Shown here piece by piece: positions 7,231 to 12,180 of a stretch of 12,180 nucleotides of DNA. The notes beneath the pieces are model-generated. The model had not been told where the DNA came from, searched no databases, and saw only the letters and a program-made list of their open reading frames with translations. The number at the start of each line of letters is the position of its first letter. Within the stretch, counting starts at the first letter, position 1. The stretch is taken from positions 1 through 12,180 of the forward strand of contig SLFB01000277.1 in NCBI GenBank assembly GCA_007124475.1. The letters run 5' to 3'. The DNA is from Vibrio sp. GTDB taxonomy: Bacteria > Pseudomonadota > Gammaproteobacteria > Enterobacterales > Vibrionaceae. Made by a program: the position numbers and the translations under genes.

Positions 7231-7461
7231 AATATGGTTCGATGTGTTGAGTAAATAAAAAAGAAGTGGATGTTGCGCTGATAGGGGGCAGAAACGAGTC
7301 ATGGCACTGACAAGCAGTGTTAGTAGAAAGTAATGACCTAAACGGTCGCCAATATCGTTTCATAAGCACCTTTACAAGCAAAGTTAACCAGCTGGTCCCA
7401 TCCTAGGGTCGTTCACTGTTCCATATGACGGCTTGTATTGGTGAGTTCGGATGCACACCGA
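7231..7461 (-). other. Long untranslated leader / upstream region of nupC
   Basis: If transcription starts from the TATACT box (7468-7473), the leader is about 230 nt. On the - strand it contains short dyads: ACCAGCTGGT (about 7388-7397), CACTG/CAGTG near 7303-7319, GACC/GGTC near 7334-7346, and TCGG/CCGA near 7446-7461. I compared it by eye with common riboswitch classes and recognised none. An in-frame ATG (7302) would add 24 residues to the transporter but lacks a Shine-Dalgarno. Function unassigned. Confidence 0.35.
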
Positions 7462-7467
7462 GCGAGG

Positions 7468-7473
7468 AGTATA
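7468..7473 (-). promoter_or_regulatory. Candidate -10 box TATACT for nupC
   Basis: TATACT on the - strand matches the sigma-70 consensus at five of six positions. No good -35 lies 16-18 bases upstream, which would fit activator dependence. The nearby CRP-like site would then be centred about 31 bases before the start, closer than the usual -41.5, so either box or site may be misassigned. Confidence 0.35.
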
Positions 7474-7481
7474 ACTGCACG

Positions 7482-7503
7482 AAAAGAGATTTTCATCACA
7501 TTT
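7482..7503 (-). promoter_or_regulatory. Predicted CRP (cAMP receptor protein) binding site upstream of nupC
   Basis: On the - strand this 22-mer begins AAATGTGAT and ends with TCTCTTTT, matching the classical CRP consensus (AAATGTGAT ... ATCACATTT) at 17 of 22 positions, with a perfect TGTGA half. CRP control of nucleoside uptake genes is established in E. coli. Location relative to the true start site is uncertain. Confidence 0.55.
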
Positions 7504-7582
7504 ATTAGGTAATTTATTGGTTAGGTGAATCAATGTCTTCAATTATGGTAACGAATCGATTGCGTGGTTAGTGTGTGATCTT

Positions 7583-7688
7583 CATCGGTGGCTCTCACCA
7601 AAGGCCAGCCTACGGCTGTTCAAATTTGTTCCAGACAAATTTGTCACTCACTTGCCGCCTACCTGCAACCTCAAGTTGTTTGGTTATA
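7583..7688. repeat. Partial copy of the structured intergenic repeat
   Basis: This is collinear with 5913-6018 at a constant offset of 1670 bases, with only about six differences over 106 positions, and contains the same CAGCC/GGCTG and CAAATTTGT/ACAAATTTG hairpins and right terminus ending TTATA. The left half of the element, including the left inverted end, is missing. The TGGCTCTCA hairpin has lost its 5' arm. Confidence 0.8.
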
Positions 7689-7998
7689 AAAACAATATCA
7701 ATTGTTAAACCGATAAATTAATGGATTAATCATTTTGATTCAGGGTTTCTATGCATTAAAAATGATTATTTTCTCTTTTTAAATCTCTGTGCTTTATTTA
7801 TTGTCTGGTGATTAGCGTAGGAGTGATAGTTATATTTGTGAGTGGTAATTGTTCAATATTGGTCAAAATATCATCATGGATAACTAAAATAATGACTTTA
7901 CTTTTCAGGTGGTTAAGTGGTTTTTTGTTGCCTTCATGATGCGATATGGTTTTGTATTTGTTAAATGTATTGATATTTTTCTTGGTTTGAATTTACTA

Positions 7999-8011
7999 TG
8001 TGATCATCACA
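7999..8011. promoter_or_regulatory. 13-bp palindrome TGTGATCATCACA upstream of astA
   Basis: Perfect 6+1+6 palindrome. It has the CRP half-sites TGTGA and TCACA but with 3 bases between them instead of 6, so it is not a standard CRP site. Its centre is exactly 60 bp upstream of the second palindrome. A possible operator for an unidentified regulator. Confidence 0.35.
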
Positions 8012-8058
8012 AGGTAGATGAATACTCGATAACATATCCTATTATTTAAATAAATATT

Positions 8059-8071
8059 ATGAATCATTCAT
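8059..8071. promoter_or_regulatory. 13-bp palindrome ATGAATCATTCAT adjoining the sigma-54 box
   Basis: Perfect 6+1+6 palindrome with ArgR-like half-sites TGAAT and ATTCA, but the ARG box has 4 bases between the halves and here there is 1. It ends 5 bases before the sigma-54 promoter. ArgR takes part in ast activation in E. coli, so an arginine-responsive role is plausible but the spacing argues against a canonical ARG box. Confidence 0.35.
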
Positions 8072-8076
8072 GAAAA

Positions 8077-8092
8077 TGGCGGTTTTTTAGCA
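8077..8092 (+). promoter_or_regulatory. Probable sigma-54 (RpoN) promoter for astA-astB
   Basis: TGGCGGTTTTTTAGCA has the invariant GG (8078-8079) and GC (8090-8091) exactly 12 bases apart, as in the -24/-12 consensus TGGCACG-N4-TTGCA; TGGC and the final T.GCA also match. Expected start is near 8102, giving a leader of about 118 nt. The E. coli ast operon has a sigma-54, NtrC-dependent promoter, so the location is functionally apt. No clear NtrC site was identified. Confidence 0.55.
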
Positions 8093-8220
8093 TAAGACTG
8101 CGGAAATAATGCATTTTTAGGTGGTAGGCGCGTTTGTAGAGTATTCGATTGACTATTTTTGCATGGTTATGTTCTTTCAGTTTGGTTTGAACATCGCCAA
8201 TCACGACAAGGAATTCAGTT

Positions 8221-9264
8221 ATGATGCTTATTCGTCCAGTTACAGAGGCTGATAAGCCAGCTCTGCTCGCTTTAGCAGAAAAAACGGGTGTGGGGTTTAC
8301 TTCATTACCTCATCATGAACAGCGTTTAGCGCAACGAATTGACAGAATGCTTGCCACTTGGCAAGGAGAAGCGCCGTTGCATGATCAAGGCTATCTGTTT
8401 GTCCTGGAAGAAACACAATCCCAGCAAGTGGTTGGGGTCAGTGGTTTAGAAGTCGCAATTGGTTTAAATGAGCCCTGGTATGATTTTCGAGTTGGGACAT
8501 TAGTTCATGCTTCTAAAGAGCTCAATGTTTATAACCAAATGCCAACCTTATTTTTGAGTAACGATCACACGGGATGCAGTGAGCTGTGTACGCTTTTTTT
8601 AGACCCTGAGTTTCGTTTGGGGAAACACGGTCACTTGTTATCGAAAAGTCGCCTGTTGTTTATGGCCAGTTTCCGGGAACATTTCACTGATAAGTTAATT
8701 GCTGAAATGCGTGGTGTGTCTGATGATGCTGGTCATTCACCGTTTTGGGAGAGTCTAGGTAGACGATTCTTTTCTATTGATTTTAGTCAAGCCGATCATT
8801 TAACGGGCATAGGTCAAAAAGCGTTTATTGCCGAGTTAATGCCAAAACATCCTTTGTATGTCGATTTCTTATCAGAACCTGCTCAGCAAGTGATTGCAAA
8901 AGTTCATCCTAATACTGAGCCCGCGCGTAAAATTCTTGAGGATGAGGGGATGCGCTATGAGGGGTACATAGACATCTTTGATGCGGGGCCAACACTGGAA
9001 GCGTATATTGATGATTTACGCATTGTGCGTGACAGTGAGTTAGGCGAGGTGCGGATTAGTGATGCTCCTCAACAAGGCGATACAACGTGGTTAATTGGGA
9101 ATCTAAATTATCGTTATTATCGAGCGATGATCAGTAATGCCAATTATCACCATCAGCAGATTACCTTGACCGCGGAGCAAGCGGATCAATTACAAGTTCA
9201 GGCTGGGGATAAGGTGCGTATCGCTCCATTATTTGCTCAATCGCGTGCTGTGATTAGGGATTAA
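8221..9264 (+). CDS. astA: Arginine N-succinyltransferase
   Basis: Catalyses L-arginine + succinyl-CoA to N2-succinylarginine + CoA, the first step of the ammonia-producing succinyltransferase pathway, in the cytoplasm. The 347-residue product is close to E. coli AstA (344) over its length: MMLIRPV N-terminus, RVGTLVHASKELNVYN (90-105), LFLSNDHTG (110-118), ELCTLFLDP (121-129), AEMRGV (161-166), GQKAFIAELMPKHP (198-211) and VHPNTEPAR (228-236), then GYIDIFDAGPTLE. H229 is the conserved histidine proposed as catalytic in this family. AAGGA (8208-8212) lies 8 bases before ATG 8221; the second ATG (8224) is less likely. astB follows after 38 bases, indicating an operon. The sigma-54 box at 8077-8092 suggests nitrogen-responsive expression. 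Its specificity for arginine over ornithine is inferred from the partner gene. Confidence 0.95.
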   Translation: MMLIRPVTEADKPALLALAEKTGVGFTSLPHHEQRLAQRIDRMLATWQGEAPLHDQGYLFVLEETQSQQVVGVSGLEVAIGLNEPWYDFRVGTLVHASKELNVYNQMPTLFLSNDHTGCSELCTLFLDPEFRLGKHGHLLSKSRLLFMASFREHFTDKLIAEMRGVSDDAGHSPFWESLGRRFFSIDFSQADHLTGIGQKAFIAELMPKHPLYVDFLSEPAQQVIAKVHPNTEPARKILEDEGMRYEGYIDIFDAGPTLEAYIDDLRIVRDSELGEVRISDAPQQGDTTWLIGNLNYRYYRAMISNANYHHQQITLTAEQADQLQVQAGDKVRIAPLFAQSRAVIRD

Positions 9265-9302
9265 TCGTTAACTCATAAATATCAATAATAAGGACGTGGT
9301 CT

Positions 9303-10646
9303 ATGTCTGCTAATGAAGTGAATTTTGATGGTCTGGTTGGGCCGACTCATAATTATGCTGGATTATCTTTTGGTAATGTCGCATCAACAGTCAATAAAAA
9401 TACGGCTTCTAATCCTCAGCTAGCTGCGCTACAAGGGCTGAATAAGATGAAAGCTCTGCACGATATGGGATTTGTGCAAGGCGTGTTACCTCCACAAGAG
9501 CGGCCTTGTATGGCCACTTTACGCGAGTTAGGGTTTACTGGTCAGGATGAACACATTTTGGCCAACGTTGTTAAACGGGCCCCACAGCTTTTAGCCAATG
9601 TGAGTTCTGCTTCTTCGATGTGGGTGGCTAATGCGGCCACAGTTTCGCCTTCTGCGGATACGGCTGATAATAAAGTTCATTTCACGGTTGCCAATTTAAA
9701 CAATAAGTTCCATCGCTCAATCGAGGCTTCGACCACCAGCCGATCTCTACAAGCGGTGTTTTCTTCCAGTGAGCATTTTGTGCATCATGCAGCGCTGCCT
9801 CAGCAGGCTTTATTTGGTGATGAAGGGGCTGCGAATCACAACCGATTATGTCGCGATTATGCTTCGCCTGGTGTTGAGCTATTTGTGTATGGTCGTCAGG
9901 CATGGGGAGGAGAGGTGGAACCGCAACGTTTTCCGGCGCGACAAACTCGTGAAGCCAGTGAAGCGGTAGCCAGGTTACATCAGTTAGCTGAAACTCAGCG
10001 AGTATTTGTCCAGCAAAATCCTGCGGTGATCGATCAAGGGGTGTTTCATAATGATGTTATTGCGGTGAGTAATGGTCCGGTGTTGTTCCATCATCAACAA
10101 GCATTTATTGACCAAGCTCGTGCATTTGATGAGTTAGAACGCAAGCTCGCCGCGTTAGATAGCCCATTTATGCCGATTGAAGTACCGACCGAGTCAGTTG
10201 CGGTGCAAGATGCCGTTGATAGCTATTTGTTTAACAGCCAGCTATTAACTAAAGCGAATGGTAAAATGCTGATCCTTGTTCCTGAAGAATCTCGTCAGAA
10301 TCCGCGAGTGTGGACTTACTTACAACACTTGATCACCAGCGGTGGGCCGATTGATGAAGTTAAGGTCTTTGAGTTACGAGAAAGTATGTGTAATGGCGGT
10401 GGCCCAGCCTGTTTACGATTACGCGTTGTGCTTAATCAGCAAGAACTAAACGCCACTAACCCTGGTTGTTTAATTAACGAGCACTCATATCAGGTTCTGA
10501 CCCAGTGGGTGAAAAAACATTATCGCGATCGATTACTTGAAGCGGATTTAGCGGATCCTCAATTACTCACAGAGAGCCGAACTGCCCTTGATGAGTTAAC
10601 TCAAATCATGGGTTTAGGTTCACTCTATCCTTTCCAGCAAAATTAA
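9303..10646 (+). CDS. astB: N-succinylarginine dihydrolase
   Basis: Hydrolyses N2-succinylarginine to N2-succinylornithine, 2 NH3 and CO2, the second step of the arginine succinyltransferase pathway; an amidinotransferase-fold (pentein) cytoplasmic enzyme. The product is 447 residues, the same as the E. coli protein. Visible landmarks: VNFDGLVGPTHNYAGLS (6-22), ANAATVSPSADT (109-120), HFTVANLNNKFHRS (126-139), GDEGAANH (172-179), GVFHNDVIAVSN (246-257), and ESMCNGGGPACLRLRV (360-375). The expected catalytic triad is E174, H249 and nucleophile C370, matching the Glu/His/Cys triad of E. coli AstB. AAGGA (9290-9294) precedes ATG 9303 by 8 bases. It is co-transcribed with astA. The genes normally completing the pathway (astC, astD, astE) are absent here. 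Confidence 0.96.
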   Translation: MSANEVNFDGLVGPTHNYAGLSFGNVASTVNKNTASNPQLAALQGLNKMKALHDMGFVQGVLPPQERPCMATLRELGFTGQDEHILANVVKRAPQLLANVSSASSMWVANAATVSPSADTADNKVHFTVANLNNKFHRSIEASTTSRSLQAVFSSSEHFVHHAALPQQALFGDEGAANHNRLCRDYASPGVELFVYGRQAWGGEVEPQRFPARQTREASEAVARLHQLAETQRVFVQQNPAVIDQGVFHNDVIAVSNGPVLFHHQQAFIDQARAFDELERKLAALDSPFMPIEVPTESVAVQDAVDSYLFNSQLLTKANGKMLILVPEESRQNPRVWTYLQHLITSGGPIDEVKVFELRESMCNGGGPACLRLRVVLNQQELNATNPGCLINEHSYQVLTQWVKKHYRDRLLEADLADPQLLTESRTALDELTQIMGLGSLYPFQQN

Positions 10647-10651
10647 CTACA

Positions 10652-10689
10652 GATGGTGACTGAAGGTATGTACATCGTCAGTCACCGTC
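10652..10689 (+). terminator. Stem-loop just after astB, terminator-like without a U-run
   Basis: GGTGACTGA (10655-10663) pairs with TCAGTCACC (10678-10686), extended by three further pairs including one G-T. The 14-base loop contains the self-complementary ATGTACAT. It begins 6 bases after the astB stop. No T-run follows, so it may protect the mRNA 3' end or act with Rho. Confidence 0.5.
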
Positions 10690-10743
10690 GGTATCCTAAA
10701 TGGTTTACGCGCTTTAATTGGTTTCAGGAGGTTTGCGTTCATT

Positions 10744-10759
10744 TTCTCACTAGTGAGAA
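10744..10759. promoter_or_regulatory. 16-bp perfect palindrome TTCTCACTAGTGAGAA
   Basis: A perfect dyad with no spacer, in the astB to GAF-gene gap about 190 bases before the GAF start. Its length and symmetry suit a dimeric repressor operator for the downstream gene; as a hairpin it would have almost no loop. The regulator is unknown. Confidence 0.4.
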
Positions 10760-10949
10760 TTTTCATTATTGAGTGGTGGTTTTTTGTAAAAAAATGGAAA
10801 CAATCTCGCAAAAATGCTGCTTATATCAAAGATAAATCATCCTTTGTCAGTAATTTGCGGCCTGGTTAACAGAGGTAACCTTATATTATTGAGCAAAGTG
10901 CTAAGCTTATCTAACGTAAAGGTAACTTCAATCAATTTAGGTTATTCCC
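10760..10949. other. Leader/promoter region of the GAF gene, promoter not assigned
   Basis: An AT-rich gap with TATTAT (10884-10889) and TTGTCA (10844-10849) as -10 and -35-like words, but not at a usable spacing to each other. GGTTA/TAACC (10864-10880) forms a small hairpin, and GGTAAC recurs at 10874 and 10921. No coding sequence is seen. Confidence 0.3.
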
Positions 10950-12180
10950 ATGCTCTCCCAAGCCTTAGTAAGACAGCTTTCGACTTGTAGTAGTCATCGT
11001 ATGTTGGCTGAGGTTATGTTCCCATTCTTGACGCCGTTATTATCTCCACACGCCATACATATTTTTTCTGCTCCTTGCCATCATCATTTACCCAAAACAT
11101 TATTTAGTACTGGACAACCTTTATCTGTGACGCATTATCCACAGACTTTTTGGCTGTGGGCGGCGCAATTTGATTGCGCTGATAATCTCATTGCACTAAT
11201 GACCAATACCTGTAATTGGGATTATCAGCAGGATATCCCAGCGGAGGGTTATGTATTGGTATTGGATGATTATCATGATCGGCGAACTTATTTAGTGCTT
11301 GAGGGCGTTTGTCAGCAACACGCCACTCAACTCTTATCAACCGGTGAGCTCGATTGCTTGTTATGGTTTGCTGCTCGTTGGCAGTGCATTCGCGCTGAAA
11401 CTGATGCTGCTCAAGAGTGCAAGCTTAGAGACAGTCGTGAGGCTGAATATCGTGATGAGCTTAAGCAGCGAGAAGTGTTTATTGATAACATGAAACTCGT
11501 TCATCAGTTGGCGTTAACATTATCTATTCCGGAGAGTTTAGATGAGTTACATCGGGCTGCTGTTGAAGCGGTTCGTGATACCTTAGGTTTTGATCGAGCC
11601 GCCTTATTTTTAATGGATGCAAAAAAACGTTGTTTTAATGGAACTTATGGAACGAATGAACGGGGAGAAACCATTAGTGAGCATCATGCTCAGTTCGATT
11701 TGCACCAATTAGAACCGCGCTACATTGAAGCCATTGAGGATGGCATGTCTAGTTTAGTTATTATCGAAAATACGCCTTTATATACATCAGGTGAGGTGAT
11801 TGGGCAGGGCTGGAATGGCATGTTATTACTGCGTGATGGTGAGGCGGTTTTTGGTTGGATAGCGATGGATAATTACTTTCATCGACAACCCATTAACGAT
11901 TATCAGCGTCAAGTGCTGGGCTTTTTCGCTTCATTATTTGCACAAATTTATATTCGTAAACGTCAAGAGCAAAATATTCGTATGCTGCATGCCAGTATGG
12001 TTGAGCTATCGCGCTGTTTGACGGTGAGTGATGTCTGTAAAACAGCGGTAGCTTTTGCCATTAAACGTATGGGCATCGATCGAATGGCCGTTTTTTTAAC
12101 GGATGAGAGCTGCTCTTATTTACAAGGAACTTGGGGCACGGATGTGCAGGGCAACATAGTTAATGAAAGCTATTTCCGTA
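10950..12180 (+). CDS. Tandem-GAF sensor protein, 3' end outside the window
   Basis: An uninterrupted frame of 410 codons runs off the window edge, so the output domain is unseen. Residues 1-150 are an unrecognised N-terminal region with no signal peptide, possibly a degenerate sensor domain. Residues about 150-185 are charged and helical, like a coiled-coil linker. A GAF domain follows at about 193-335, with LGFDRAALFLMD and GTYGTNERG. A second begins near 356, with MGIDRMAVFLTDE and GTWGTDVQGN; the two share the same GTxGT-x-x-x-G motif. This type of GAF pair is found in cytoplasmic signalling or transcription regulators (for example with AraC- or LuxR-type HTH, GGDEF or kinase outputs); which applies here cannot be told. 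The start has only a weak TAGG (10938-10941) 8 bases upstream; M18 is an alternative. Separated from astB by 303 bases, it is probably a separate transcript. Confidence 0.75.
   Translation, partial: MLSQALVRQLSTCSSHRMLAEVMFPFLTPLLSPHAIHIFSAPCHHHLPKTLFSTGQPLSVTHYPQTFWLWAAQFDCADNLIALMTNTCNWDYQQDIPAEGYVLVLDDYHDRRTYLVLEGVCQQHATQLLSTGELDCLLWFAARWQCIRAETDAAQECKLRDSREAEYRDELKQREVFIDNMKLVHQLALTLSIPESLDELHRAAVEAVRDTLGFDRAALFLMDAKKRCFNGTYGTNERGETISEHHAQFDLHQLEPRYIEAIEDGMSSLVIIENTPLYTSGEVIGQGWNGMLLLRDGEAVFGWIAMDNYFHRQPINDYQRQVLGFFASLFAQIYIRKRQEQNIRMLHASMVELSRCLTVSDVCKTAVAFAIKRMGIDRMAVFLTDESCSYLQGTWGTDVQGNIVNESYFR

Larger units (their letters stand above)
7689..8076. other. AT-rich upstream region of astA, no gene
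   Basis: About 390 bp of strongly AT-rich DNA without a credible open frame on either strand. It holds a 6-bp dyad AACAAT-ATCA-ATTGTT (7691-7706) and the two 13-bp palindromes listed separately. Its composition and position suit a bent, activator-binding region ahead of the sigma-54 box at 8077-8092; that role is inferred. Confidence 0.4.

Noticed and set aside
7303..7461. Riboswitch (purine, TPP, cobalamin, c-di-GMP or similar)
   Set aside because: None of the conserved core sequences of these classes was found on either strand.
7571..7592. Second CRP site (TGTGATCTTCATC) upstream of nupC
   Set aside because: Only the left half matches; the right half reads TCGGT and overlaps the repeat boundary.
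7999..8011. CRP site from TGTGA...TCACA
   Set aside because: Half-sites are separated by 3 bases, whereas CRP needs 6; kept only as an unassigned palindrome.
9682..9969. Small frames on both strands inside astB
   Set aside because: They lie fully within a well-conserved gene in other frames.
11299..11493. 64-codon + strand frame inside the GAF gene
   Set aside because: It is out of frame with the continuous 410-codon GAF frame, which has recognisable domains.
1..12180. A previously undescribed multi-gene defence or biosynthetic system
   Set aside because: All full-length genes belong to recognisable families and form independent units on both strands; no toxin-antitoxin, nuclease, reverse transcriptase or repeat-spacer array is present.

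Overview
The window looks like chromosomal DNA from a marine gammaproteobacterium, most likely Vibrionaceae. The reasons are an RhlE close to the enterobacterial form, a nucleoside transporter that aligns almost collinearly with the Vibrio cholerae CNT transporter, E. coli-like AstA and AstB, a chromosomal TraF-family outer-membrane protein, and copies of a hairpin-rich intergenic repeat of a kind I associate with vibrios. The DNA is moderately AT-rich. I see no rRNA, tRNA, CRISPR array, transposase or phage gene.

Layout. (1) 85-1467 (+) is a DEAD-box RNA helicase of the RhlE type. (2) 1475-1574 holds a small degenerate repeat and a strong 17-bp-arm inverted repeat. (3) 1683-2828 (+) is a secreted TraF-family beta-barrel-like protein. 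It converges on (4) a large secreted zinc metalloprotease, 2988-5522 (-); a textbook bidirectional terminator at 2896-2938 sits between them. (5) 5550-6018 carries a left-end repeat fragment, the protease upstream region, a hairpin and a full-length (about 198 bp) structured repeat. (6) 6022-7230 (-) is a NupC/CNT concentrative nucleoside transporter with a long upstream region, a strong predicted CRP site and a candidate -10. (7) 7583-7688 is a second, partial copy of the structured repeat, followed by a very AT-rich stretch with two 13-bp palindromes and a sigma-54-type promoter. (8) 8221-9264 and 9303-10646 (+) are astA and astB, the first two enzymes of the arginine succinyltransferase catabolic pathway. 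(9) 10950 to the window end (+) is the 5' part of a tandem-GAF sensor protein, cut by the window edge.

How the genes relate. astA and astB form a probable two-gene operon: AstA succinylates arginine and AstB hydrolyses N-succinylarginine with release of ammonia and CO2. The later enzymes (AstC, AstD, AstE) are not in the window, so the pathway must be completed from elsewhere. The sigma-54 box upstream of astA fits nitrogen-limitation control like that of the E. coli ast operon. The CRP site upstream of the nucleoside transporter fits catabolite control of nucleoside uptake. The other genes look like independent single-gene units. I find no clear sign of a novel multi-gene system. The most interesting material is regulatory (sigma-54/palindrome region, CRP/leader region), the structured repeat family, and an altered nucleobase-binding motif in the transporter.
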